A program made the position numbers and the translations under genes. Shown here one piece after another: positions 26,524 to 34,343 of a DNA stretch of 64,000 nucleotides. The number at the start of each line of letters is the position of its first letter. The stretch's first letter is position 1. The DNA comes from Mesorhizobium sp. GbtcB19 (lineage in GTDB: Bacteria; Pseudomonadota; Alphaproteobacteria; Rhizobiales; Rhizobiaceae), in the NCBI RefSeq assembly GCF_019091085.1, contig NZ_JAGXJY010000005.1, positions 62,001 to 126,000 on the forward strand, written 5' to 3'. Below the pieces are notes generated by a model. It was not told where the DNA came from. It was given only the letters and a program-made list of their open reading frames with translations, and ran no database searches.

Positions 26524-26681
26524 CCCATGAGCTCCAACCGAAACGCGGCGCAAGGCGTTATATACAAACCGGACAACGATCACGGGTCGGGCAAATGCCG
26601 TAACGCAAAGTGCGCCCGTCTTACCTATCAAAGGCCGCATTTCGGAGTTAACCATGGGATGTTTTCAGGATTAACCTGGGG

Positions 26682-27410
26682 ATGATGGACGTGCGGGAGC
26701 AGACCGGGACGGCTGGGCGGATGCCAGTGGCGCTTGCGCACGCCGCTTCGCCCGCCAGGCCTGGTCGCCTGAGGCTGGCGCTTCGCGTCTGCGGTTTCGT
26801 CGTTCTTGCCGTCCTGGTGCTCTTTGCCGGCGGCTTCGGCTGGTTCGCCGACAAGGTCAGCCATATGACGACCCCAACCAATCCGGCCAAGGCCGATGCC
26901 ATCATCGTGCTCACCGGCGGGCAGTCGCGGCTCGACGCGGCGATGGACTTGCTTGCCTCAGGCAAAGGCGAACGGCTGCTGATCAGCGGCGTCCATCCCT
27001 CGGCCACCAAACGCCAGTTGCAGGCGGCAATGGGCGGCGACAAGCAGCTTTTCTCCTGCTGCGTCGACATCGACCGCGCCGCGCTCGACACCATCGGCAA
27101 TGCCGAGGAAAGCGCCAAATGGGTGGAGAACCACGCCTATGGCAGCATCATCATCGTGACCAACAATTACCACATGCCGCGCAGCCTGCTCGAGATGGGC
27201 CGGCTGCTGCATGGCGCGCACCTCGAGCCCTATCCGGTGGTCAACACCAATCTCGGCAATGGCAACTGGCTGACCAAGCCGGAGGCGCTGCGCGTGCTGC
27301 TGACCGAATACAGCAAATATGTGCTGTCGCTGGCGCGCGGCTTCCTGCCGCTTCGCACGACGCCCGAGGGCATGACGCTGGCACAAGCCTCTTCGGTATC
27401 TAAAAACTAG
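26682..27410 (+). CDS. YdcF/SanA-type DUF218 membrane protein
   Basis: 242-residue protein with one N-terminal helix (residues 33-55) and a DUF218 domain on the periplasmic side: ADAIIVLTGGQSRLDAA, LLISGVHP and SIIIVTNNYHMPRSLLEM. Family members such as ElyC and SanA affect envelope integrity and lipid-carrier or peptidoglycan handling, but no reaction is established. It follows ftsX by about 160 bp. Two TTAACC half-sites lie upstream (26648 and 26671). The stop codon is part of a family A repeat. Confidence 0.83.
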   Translation: MMDVREQTGTAGRMPVALAHAASPARPGRLRLALRVCGFVVLAVLVLFAGGFGWFADKVSHMTTPTNPAKADAIIVLTGGQSRLDAAMDLLASGKGERLLISGVHPSATKRQLQAAMGGDKQLFSCCVDIDRAALDTIGNAEESAKWVENHAYGSIIIVTNNYHMPRSLLEMGRLLHGAHLEPYPVVNTNLGNGNWLTKPEALRVLLTEYSKYVLSLARGFLPLRTTPEGMTLAQASSVSKN

Positions 27411-27510
27411 AGCAATTCCAGGAAAAGTGTGAGCGGTTTTCCGTCCGGAATTGCGTCAAAACAAAGAGATAGAGCGGTTCGCCGTTTCCCTGAAACGGCG
27501 AAACGCTCTA
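27409..27510. repeat. Rhizobial palindromic repeat, family A copy 2
   Basis: Begins with AGAGCAATTCCAGGAAAAGT inside the TAG stop of the preceding gene and ends with AAACGGCGAAACGCTCT. It is near identical in reverse orientation to the copy at 7182, and shares its first half with 29721 and 32641. It marks the left edge of a three-gene block. Confidence 0.9.
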
Positions 27511-28128
27511 AGCTTCGCTCGGCGCGCTGTTGCGCAGGCGCGCGATCTCCTGCTCCAGACCGGCGATGCGCCGGTCGCGCTCGGCAAGGGCCGCGGCGAC
27601 ATCCGCCGCCTCGAAACGCTGCGGAATATGCTGCGGACAATTGGCATCCCAGGCCGAGACCGTGAACAGGATTACCTGTTCCGGTCGCGCCTTGTAATCC
27701 GCCGGCATCAGCTTCGCCGTCAGCTCGGAATCGTCCTCGACGACACGCGCTTTGCCCCAGATCTTGATGCGCTGCCGCAGCATGTAATCGATCAGGAACA
27801 GGAAGGCCTGGTCGTTGTCCTCGAGATTGCCCTGGGTGATGAACTGCCGGTTGCCGGAGAAATCGGCAAAGCCGATCGTGTGCTCATCGAGCACCTTGAG
27901 GAAGCCGGCAGGCCCGCCGCGATGCTGGATATAGGGTTGGCCTTCGGCATTGGCCGTCGCCAGGAACACGCTGGTCTGCGCCTCGATGAAGGCGGCGAGG
28001 TCCTGCGTGATCGTTGCCCGCCAGCCGCCGCGCTGCTCGACACGCGCATAGGAGTCGCGCGATCCCTTGCGGGATTGGATGGCCTTGACGGTCGGCGTGA
28101 AGGCAACGTCGCTGGTGAAGGCATTCAT
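27508..28128 (-). CDS. Pyridoxamine 5'-phosphate oxidase-like flavoprotein
   Basis: 206-residue PNPOx-like split-barrel protein: FLATANAEGQPYIQHRGGP, IGFADFSGNRQFITQGNL and RIKIWGKARVVEDD match the general-stress/PNPOx-fold group that binds FMN or F420/haem. The C-terminal 40 residues add a helical extension (AALAERDRRIAGLEQEIARL). ATG 28128 has GGAGAA upstream; TTG 28143 is the alternative. It is 38 bp downstream of the AhpD-like gene in the same direction and probably cotranscribed with it. Confidence 0.82.
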   Translation of the reverse strand: MNAFTSDVAFTPTVKAIQSRKGSRDSYARVEQRGGWRATITQDLAAFIEAQTSVFLATANAEGQPYIQHRGGPAGFLKVLDEHTIGFADFSGNRQFITQGNLEDNDQAFLFLIDYMLRQRIKIWGKARVVEDDSELTAKLMPADYKARPEQVILFTVSAWDANCPQHIPQRFEAADVAAALAERDRRIAGLEQEIARLRNSAPSEA

Positions 28129-28166
28129 GGCAATGTTCTCCAACCGAGGTCCGAAACCTGACGACG

Positions 28167-28718
28167 TCAGGCGGCCTGACGGGATTGCACGACCGGGAAG
28201 TCGACCTCCGTATCGGCAACCTTGTTGATGTAGTTTGTCCAGACGTTGAGAGCGACATGCTGGACGATCTCTACGATCTGCGCGTCGTCGTAGCCGGCTT
28301 GCCTCACCGCTTCGAGGTCGGCGTCACCCACATTGCCACGCTCCCGTGCGATCTTGGCTGCAAAGCGGACAGCAGCCGCGGCCTTGCTGTCGCCGGAACT
28401 CCCTTCCCGGTTGGCAACCATCTCCGCGTCGTCCAAATGGGCTAGGTTCTTACCGAGATAAGTGTGGGCCGAAAGGCAGTAGCTGCATTCATTGATCTCT
28501 GCGACAGCCAGTGCGATGCGCTCTCGCGTTGGCGCCGGCAGCCGGCCTTTGGACAGCGCCGCTGACATACCAAGATAACCTTCCAATGCCGACGGACTAT
28601 TGGAGACCATCCTAAACAGATTTGGCACGACACCGAGCTGTTTCTCGACCGCCTTGAGCATAGGCTGCGAGGCGTCGGGCGCGGTAAGGATGGTCTCGGG
28701 CGTACGGATACGAGGCAT
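28167..28718 (-). CDS. AhpD-like (carboxymuconolactone decarboxylase family) peroxidase-related protein
   Basis: 183-residue all-helical protein with the catalytic E-C-xx-C-H motif of the AhpD/CMD family (NECSYCLSAHTYLG near residue 85). The two cysteines would cycle between dithiol and disulfide to reduce peroxides or serve as a reductase partner. It belongs to the longer 'uncharacterised peroxidase-related' branch. It diverges from a LysR gene (100 bp) that probably controls it. The frame extends upstream past 28718 but runs into the divergent promoter and the regulator gene. Confidence 0.85.
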   Translation of the reverse strand: MPRIRTPETILTAPDASQPMLKAVEKQLGVVPNLFRMVSNSPSALEGYLGMSAALSKGRLPAPTRERIALAVAEINECSYCLSAHTYLGKNLAHLDDAEMVANREGSSGDSKAAAAVRFAAKIARERGNVGDADLEAVRQAGYDDAQIVEIVQHVALNVWTNYINKVADTEVDFPVVQSRQAA

Positions 28719-28818
28719 GTCAACTCCTGTCAGATCGGTGATGGCAGTCAAAATGCATTCTTCCAAATTGAGCCGGTAGATGGCAGATTGGCAAGGGATC
28801 TTTCCAAAAGGTGGAAGA

Positions 28819-29721
28819 GTGGACCGCCTCGACGCCATGTCCCTATTCGTCGCCACGGTGGAGGCCGGCAGCCTTTCCGCTGCCGCGCGGCGCGTAGGCG
28901 TGCCGCTGGCGACCGTCAGCCGCAAGCTCTCCGAACTGGAGAAGCATTTGAAGACGCGCCTGCTCAACCGCTCGACGCGCCGCCTGACGCTGACCGATGC
29001 CGGCCAGTCCTATCTGGCCGCCTGCCGCCGCATCCTCGACGAGGTGGGCGAAGCCGAGCGCACCGCGGCCGGCGAATATTCGAGCCCGACCGGCGAGCTG
29101 GTCATCGCGGCGCCGGTTGTCTTCGGCCGGCTGCATGTGCTGCCCGTGATCACCGACTTTCTCGCCGTCTATCCGCAGGTGGATATCCGCCTGACCTTGT
29201 CGGACCGGATCACCCAACTGATCGAGGAGCATATCGATCTTGCCCTGCGCATCGGCGAGTTGCCGGATTCGGCCATGGTCGCGATCCGCGTCGGCTCGAT
29301 CCGCCGGATCGTCTGCGCCAGCCCCGCTTATCTTGCAAAACACGGCACGCCGGAGAAACCGCCGGAGCTTGCCGGCCACAGCTGCATCACCTTCGAAGGT
29401 CTCGCCGCGCCCGCGACATGGAGTTTCGGAACGGGTAAGGCAGAGGCGGTTGTGCCGGTCCGCTCGCGCCTCCAGGTCAACACCGCCGAGGCGGCGATCG
29501 ATGCCGCGATCGCCGGGCTCGGCCTGACGAAAGTGCTTTCGTACCAGGCCGATGCCGCCGTGCGCGCCGGTGCGCTACGGGTGGTGCTGGAGCCGTTCGA
29601 ACCGCCGCCCTGGCCGGTCAGCCTCGTTCATGCCGGCCAGGGCCGGCTGCCGGTAAAACTGCGCGCCTTCCTCGATTTCGCCGCGCCGCGCCTCAAGGAG
29701 CGGCTGGCGCGGTCGTTGTAA
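28819..29721 (+). CDS. LysR-family transcriptional regulator
   Basis: 300-residue LysR regulator with the HTH LFVATVEAGSLSAAARRVG and LATVSRKLSELEKHL. The subgroup resembles CrgA/AaeR-type regulators that respond to aromatic or electrophilic compounds. GTG 28819 is preferred for its GGTGGAAG site; ATG 28780 is a possible longer start. It is divergent from the AhpD-like/PNPOx-like pair, its likely targets. The last base of its TAA stop begins a family A repeat. Confidence 0.88.
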   Translation: MDRLDAMSLFVATVEAGSLSAAARRVGVPLATVSRKLSELEKHLKTRLLNRSTRRLTLTDAGQSYLAACRRILDEVGEAERTAAGEYSSPTGELVIAAPVVFGRLHVLPVITDFLAVYPQVDIRLTLSDRITQLIEEHIDLALRIGELPDSAMVAIRVGSIRRIVCASPAYLAKHGTPEKPPELAGHSCITFEGLAAPATWSFGTGKAEAVVPVRSRLQVNTAEAAIDAAIAGLGLTKVLSYQADAAVRAGALRVVLEPFEPPPWPVSLVHAGQGRLPVKLRAFLDFAAPRLKERLARSL

Positions 29722-29814
29722 GCAATTCCAGGAAAAGTGCATCGCGGTTAGGTTCGGCGACTTCGCCGTAACTCTCCGTCCGGAACTGCGGCCAAACAAG
29801 AGTGGTCAGAGCGT
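29721..29814. repeat. Rhizobial palindromic repeat, family A copy 3 (diverged)
   Basis: Starts AGCAATTCCAGGAAAAGTG at the stop codon of the LysR gene, and retains CCGTCCGGAA and the terminal CAGAGCG. The middle part is diverged from the copy at 27409. It has the same orientation as that copy and bounds the three-gene block on the right. Confidence 0.8.
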
Positions 29815-29887
29815 TCGACCGCGGCGCCGTTTCCTTTTTGCCGCCGCTTGGTGTAACCAACGCACTCTTCCTTATCGGGCCCCTTGC

Positions 29888-30682
29888 ATGCTCATCATCC
29901 GCTCGCTGGCGTTCAACCTCGTCTTCTATCTCAGCCTGATCGTCCAGATGATTTTCTGGACGCCCTTCTATTTCCTGTCGCCGCGCCACCGCGCCTGGTT
30001 CGTGCCGAAATTCTGGTCGCGCACCTCGATGTGGCTCTATGACAAGATCGCCTCGACGAAGAGCGAGATCACCGGTGTCGAGAACCTGCCGGAAGGGTCC
30101 TTCATCCTGGCGCCGAAGCATCAATCCTTCTGGGATGCGATCGCCTTCTTCCCCTATCTCGACGATGCGCTCTACATCCTGAAGCGCGAGCTGACCTGGA
30201 TCCCCTTCTTCGGCTGGTACATCATGAAAATGCGCATGATCCCAGTCGACCGCGGCAGCCGCTCCAAGGCGCTGAAGGCGGTGGTCACCGCGACCAGGCA
30301 GGAGATGGACCGCAATCCGCGCCAGCTCATCATCTATCCCGAAGGCACGCGCCGCGCGCCGGGCGCCGAGCCGTCCTACAAATACGGCATCGTCGAGATC
30401 TATTCGCAACTGGGCGTGCCCGTGGTGCCGGTCGCCCATGTCGCCGGGCTCTACTGGCCGCGCCGCAAATTCCTGCGCTATCCCGGCACCATCAAGGCCC
30501 GCTTCCTACCGCCGATCCCGCCCGGTCTCGGCAAGGACGAATTCATGCAGCGCCTGATCGGCGACACCGAAGCCGCCTGCGACCAGATGCTCATCGAAGC
30601 AGCGCAGGCGCCGAACCCGCCGCCCATGCCGCCGACGGCGGTGAAGCGGCTGGCCGACCTCGGCGTTACGGCAAAGAGTTGA
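29888..30682 (+). CDS. plsC: 1-acyl-sn-glycerol-3-phosphate acyltransferase
   Basis: 264-residue membrane-associated acyltransferase that makes phosphatidic acid from lysophosphatidic acid. The catalytic H78-x4-D83 motif (HQSFWD) and the substrate-binding PEGTRRAPG near residue 151 are present. The N-terminal helix (residues 4-28) anchors it in the inner membrane. Its likely ancestral neighbour is the YdcF-type gene. Confidence 0.9.
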   Translation: MLIIRSLAFNLVFYLSLIVQMIFWTPFYFLSPRHRAWFVPKFWSRTSMWLYDKIASTKSEITGVENLPEGSFILAPKHQSFWDAIAFFPYLDDALYILKRELTWIPFFGWYIMKMRMIPVDRGSRSKALKAVVTATRQEMDRNPRQLIIYPEGTRRAPGAEPSYKYGIVEIYSQLGVPVVPVAHVAGLYWPRRKFLRYPGTIKARFLPPIPPGLGKDEFMQRLIGDTEAACDQMLIEAAQAPNPPPMPPTAVKRLADLGVTAKS

Positions 30683-30743
30683 TTTTGTTTTTACGCAATT
30701 CCGGACGGAAAACCGCTACACACTTTTCCTGGAATTGCTTTAG
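30682..30743. repeat. Rhizobial palindromic repeat, family A copy 4 (short)
   Basis: A 62-bp half copy in reverse orientation, ATTTTGTTTTTACGCAATTCC to GGAATTGCTTTA reduced to its CAATTCC, GGAAAACCG and ACACTTTTCC blocks. It begins at the plsC stop and overlaps the TAA stop of the convergent LysE gene. Confidence 0.85.
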
Positions 30744-31357
30744 GGCAGCGCCGCCCAGGCGGTCGTCAGCACCAGCGTCACGGCAAACACCAGGTTGATG
30801 ATCCGCGACGCCAGCGGATGGCGCAGGAAGCGCGCGAAAGCCGTTCCGGCGAGCAACCAGACGACATGGATGGCGACGATCATCGCGGCAAGCACCAAGA
30901 GTTTGGTGAAAGCGCCCAGTGCATCGGCTTGCGACGCGGCACCCGCGAAGACCGCGGCGATCGCCACATAGGCTTTCGGATTGGCGACCGCGAGCATGAA
31001 GCCGCCGAGAAAATTGGGCTTCGTCGCCATGCTTGCGCCCTCGGCCAATGGCGGCGCGGTTGCAATCTTGAAAGCCAGATAAAGGATGTAGGCGGCCGAA
31101 AGGACCGCCAGCACCATGGCCAACCCGGGTATCGAAGCGAGCATGCCGGTAATCCCGGCGGCTACGACCAGGAGCACGGCGATCGTTCCAAGCACAAGCC
31201 CTGACGCGTAACCCAGCGAGGAACGCAGGCCGAACGCCGCTCCGACGGCGGTGACACTGACGGTCGATGGCCCCGGGCTGCCCATGACGACGGTTGCCGC
31301 CAGAACCAGCGCCAGCAATTGCTGCCAGGGCTGCGTTTCAACCGCAACGCTTGCCAT
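30740..31357 (-). CDS. LysE/RhtB-family amino-acid exporter
   Basis: 205-residue inner-membrane protein with six hydrophobic segments. The family signature MGSPGPSTVSVTAVGAAFG follows the first helix and the NPKAYVAIAAVF block lies near residue 130. Members export amino acids such as lysine, threonine or homoserine lactones. ATG 31357 has an ideal AGGAGGA ribosome site 7 bp upstream, which decides the start over the longer frame to 31429. Confidence 0.88.
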   Translation of the reverse strand: MASVAVETQPWQQLLALVLAATVVMGSPGPSTVSVTAVGAAFGLRSSLGYASGLVLGTIAVLLVVAAGITGMLASIPGLAMVLAVLSAAYILYLAFKIATAPPLAEGASMATKPNFLGGFMLAVANPKAYVAIAAVFAGAASQADALGAFTKLLVLAAMIVAIHVVWLLAGTAFARFLRHPLASRIINLVFAVTLVLTTAWAALP

Positions 31358-31440
31358 GCAAAATCCTCCTACCCTGACGCGGGAAGATTTATGCTGGATT
31401 TGGCCGGCTGGTCTTGAACGATCGTGCACGCCTACTGCGT

Positions 31441-31585
31441 TAAGGCGTGTTGAGATTCGGGTCAGGCCGAGTCGAAAATTGTGGCTTCCGAGAACCGGAG
31501 CGGAGCGTACTTGAGTACGTGAGCACCGGAAGCGCAGGAAGCCGGCATTTGCAGACCGGCCTCACCCGAAGATCAATACGCCTTA
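31441..31585. repeat. Palindromic intergenic repeat, family B copy 2
   Basis: About 145 bp with inverted ends TAAGGCGT and ACGCCTTA, then ATTCGGGT/ACCCGAAG. The core GAACCGGAGCGGAGCGTACTT matches the copy at 23915. Its right end supplies the TAA stop of the aldo/keto reductase gene. Confidence 0.85.
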
Positions 31586-32530
31586 GGCGCTGGCGCGGTC
31601 GAGCGCCCCGATATCATCGGCCGAAAGCTTCAGCGACGCTGCGCGGATCAGGCTGTCCATCTGGGCCGGCGTCGTGGCGCTGGCGATCGGTGCGGTGACG
31701 CCCGGCCGCGCGATGATCCAGGCCAGCGCCACTTCCGCCTGCTTGGCCGAATGGCGCTCGGCCAGTGCGTCGAGCGCGGACAGGATGCGCATGCCGCGCT
31801 CGTTGAGATACTCGGCCACGTCCTCGCCGCGCTCGCTTTGGCCGAGATCGGCTTTGCTGCGATACTTGCCGCTCAGAAAACCCTTGGCGAGGCTGAAATA
31901 GGTGATGACGCCGAGATCTTCTGCCTTGCAGAGGTCGAGCAGCGGTCCGTCGAGCGAGGAACGATCGTACAAATTGTATTCAGGCTGCAGAACCTCGTAA
32001 CGCGGCAGGCTGCGCAGGCTGGCGACGTCGAGCGCGGCGCGTAACTGGCCGGCATCGAGATTGGAGCAGCCCGGATAGCGGATCTTGCCCTTTTCGAGCA
32101 GGCGCTGATAGGCGCCGAGCGTTTCCTCGTAAGGCGTGGCCGGATCCGGCCAATGCGACAGATAGAGGTCGATGACGTCGACCTGCAGCCGCTTCAGTGA
32201 AGCGTCGACCGCCTTTTCGATATAGGCGGCGGAGAGGTCCTTCTTGCCCTGGCCCATGTCGGAACCGACCTTGGTGATGATCACGACCTTGTCGCGATTG
32301 CCGCGGCTCTTCATCCAGTTGCCGATGATGGTTTCCGATTCCCCGCCCTTGTTGCCGGGCACCCAGCGCGAATAGGCGTCGGCTGTATCGATGGCGTTCA
32401 GGCCTGCCCCGACGAACCGGTCGAGCAGATCGAAGGAGGTTTTCTCGTCGGCGGTCCAGCCGAAGACGTTGCCGCCCAGAACCAGAGGCGCGATGGAAAG
32501 GTCGGTGCGACCGAGACGGCGTTTCTGCAA
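31583..32530 (-). CDS. Aldo/keto reductase
   Basis: 315-residue NADPH-dependent (beta/alpha)8 oxidoreductase. The catalytic tetrad is visible: Asp and Tyr in NAIDTADAYSRW, Lys in VVIITKVGSDMG and His in LYLSHWPDP. GRTDLSIAPLVLGGNVFGWT at the N-terminus is typical of the AKR subgroup that reduces aldehydes and alpha-keto compounds. Substrate is not known. It is monocistronic, bounded by repeats on both sides. Confidence 0.9.
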   Translation of the reverse strand: MQKRRLGRTDLSIAPLVLGGNVFGWTADEKTSFDLLDRFVGAGLNAIDTADAYSRWVPGNKGGESETIIGNWMKSRGNRDKVVIITKVGSDMGQGKKDLSAAYIEKAVDASLKRLQVDVIDLYLSHWPDPATPYEETLGAYQRLLEKGKIRYPGCSNLDAGQLRAALDVASLRSLPRYEVLQPEYNLYDRSSLDGPLLDLCKAEDLGVITYFSLAKGFLSGKYRSKADLGQSERGEDVAEYLNERGMRILSALDALAERHSAKQAEVALAWIIARPGVTAPIASATTPAQMDSLIRAASLKLSADDIGALDRASA

Positions 32531-32640
32531 GACTGATCTCCGTGATGCTGGAACGGGCCTGATGCCCTAGGAAGGGTTGCCGCTAAGCTAGGTCGAGCCC
32601 GGCTGAGGTCAAAGGCATGGTTTTGCTTTTTGATCGGACC

Positions 32641-32699
32641 AGAGCAATTCCAGCAAAAGTGCGTCGCGGTTTTGCGTCCGGAATTGCGTAAACAAAAAG
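32641..32699. repeat. Rhizobial palindromic repeat, family A copy 5 (short)
   Basis: A 59-bp half copy starting AGAGCAATTCCAGCAAAAGT and ending TTGCGTAAACAAAAAG. Same orientation as 27409. It lies between the reductase gene start and the 3' end of the ChaC-like gene. Confidence 0.85.
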
Positions 32700-32703
32700 C
32701 CCC

Positions 32704-33225
32704 TCACGAAGGCGAGACCCGGCGGCCCACCTCCTCCAGCCAGTGATCGCGGATGCCGAGCGCCTCGAGATGCTCGAGCGTGCTCAGCACGTAATCCTCG
32801 TTCCGGCCTGACTGGCCGACGGCGCCGCGAACGATCTTTGCGGCATGATCGGCATTGAGCCCGCCGGCATATTGCTCATGCTGCCGGTCGACGATGTAGG
32901 CGACCGCCTCGACCGGGTCGCCGCGATCCAGCCGGATATCGAGCATGCGCTCGAGATAGACGCTGGTCACCAGCTCGCGCTCGCGCAGGTAGGAAAGCAC
33001 CTCGTCGCGCAAATTGCCCGGGACACGATACGCCAGGCCGATGCAGGAGCCGCCCCGGTCGAGGCCGAGCACGAGGCCAGGCCGTTCGCGCGTGCCGCGA
33101 TGCACGAAGGAATAGACGCAAAGCGAGCGCCTGTATCCGTAAAGCCGGGCGCGGCGCGTCTCGACATGGGCAAATCCGGGTCGCCAGATCAGCGACCCAT
33201 AGCCAAAAACCCAAAAATCGCCCAT
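32704..33225 (-). CDS. ChaC-like gamma-glutamylcyclotransferase
   Basis: 173-residue protein with the BtrG/GGCT-like fold of ChaC. It opens with WVFGYGSLIWRPGF, the glutamyl-binding loop, and continues with ERPGLVLGLDRGGSC and the catalytic Glu region RERELVTSVYLERML. ChaC enzymes split glutathione to 5-oxoproline and Cys-Gly. ATG 33225 gives the usual MGDFWVFGYGSL start. It is divergent from the DUF2125 gene. Confidence 0.87.
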   Translation of the reverse strand: MGDFWVFGYGSLIWRPGFAHVETRRARLYGYRRSLCVYSFVHRGTRERPGLVLGLDRGGSCIGLAYRVPGNLRDEVLSYLRERELVTSVYLERMLDIRLDRGDPVEAVAYIVDRQHEQYAGGLNADHAAKIVRGAVGQSGRNEDYVLSTLEHLEALGIRDHWLEEVGRRVSPS

Positions 33226-33337
33226 ATCGCCAAGCCTGATCGCATTCGAGTGAACGACACCGCACCGCCAAGGTGCTTCCCCCGCTTGTTTGCGTGAGAG
33301 TGAATGCCTGCACGCCGGGGTTAACGAGAGCCGCAGC

Positions 33338-34336
33338 ATGACGTCAAGTGACGAGCGACCGCCCAGACTTCGCCGCCGGCTGTTGTGGCTTGCCGCATTT
33401 CTTATCGTGCTGTTCGCCGTCTACAGCGGCGGCTGGTTCTATCTCGCCGACAGGCTCAAGACCGAGGCCGACCAGGCGGTGGCGCGACTGGGCAGCAAGG
33501 GCATCGCCGCCGGCTGCGCCAACCTCACCGTCAGCGGCTATCCGACGAGCTTCACGGTCTCCTGCGACAACATCGCCTATGAGGACGACGTCCGCAAAGT
33601 CGCCGCCTCCACCGGCAGCTTGAATGCCGTCGCCGGGATCACCGCGCCTCTGTCGCCTGTCGCCGACCTGCGCGGGCCGCTGAGGACGATGGCGCCCGGC
33701 ATGCCGCCGCTCTGGATCGACTGGGACCAGTTGCAGGCGAAGGTCAAAGTGTCCTGGCCGCTGCCGAGGAGCGTTTCGCTGCAGGCCGAAGGGCTCAACG
33801 GTCAGACCGATCCGCAGGATGACACCGATCCGATGCAGTTGTTCAGCGCCGGCAAGGCGGCCGGCCAGTTGCAGCCGGTCGGCCAGGACATCAACTATGT
33901 CGGCAGCTTCGGCGATCTGGAGATCAACGCGGACGCAATCGACGGACGCGTGCTGCCGGCGCTGGACGGCAGCGGCGACGTGACGCTGAAAAACGGCGTG
34001 GCGCTGGTCGCCGCACCCCCGAAGAGCCTGCGCGGTCAGTCGATCGACATCGCCAAGCTCGACCTGTCGTCCGGCACGGCGCGCATTACCGTGTCCGGAC
34101 CGGTGTCGGTCGACGCGGAAGGGCTGGTCGACGGGGATCTGATGATCAAGCTCAAGGATCCGAAAGCGGTGGCTTCTATCCTTGCCGGCGCGGTTCCGGA
34201 GCATAAAAGCGAAATCGAGCAGGGCTTTGCCGCCCTGTCGATGCTTGGAAAGGAACCGTCGATGCCGCTGAAGATCGTCAAGGGCAAGGCCTCGCTGGGT
34301 TTCATCCCGCTCGGCAAGATCAAGCCGTTGGAATAA
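33338..34336 (+). CDS. DUF2125 membrane-anchored protein
   Basis: 332-residue protein with an N-terminal signal-anchor helix (residues 14-34) and a large periplasmic beta-rich domain that opens with VSGYPTSFTVSCDNI, the DUF2125 hallmark. Function unknown; the repetitive beta pattern resembles AsmA-like envelope proteins. ATG 33338 was chosen because it sits just before the anchor; upstream codons overlap the divergent promoter. It is followed after 7 bp by a sugar kinase gene. Confidence 0.82.
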   Translation: MTSSDERPPRLRRRLLWLAAFLIVLFAVYSGGWFYLADRLKTEADQAVARLGSKGIAAGCANLTVSGYPTSFTVSCDNIAYEDDVRKVAASTGSLNAVAGITAPLSPVADLRGPLRTMAPGMPPLWIDWDQLQAKVKVSWPLPRSVSLQAEGLNGQTDPQDDTDPMQLFSAGKAAGQLQPVGQDINYVGSFGDLEINADAIDGRVLPALDGSGDVTLKNGVALVAAPPKSLRGQSIDIAKLDLSSGTARITVSGPVSVDAEGLVDGDLMIKLKDPKAVASILAGAVPEHKSEIEQGFAALSMLGKEPSMPLKIVKGKASLGFIPLGKIKPLE

Positions 34337-34343
34337 CGCGGCG

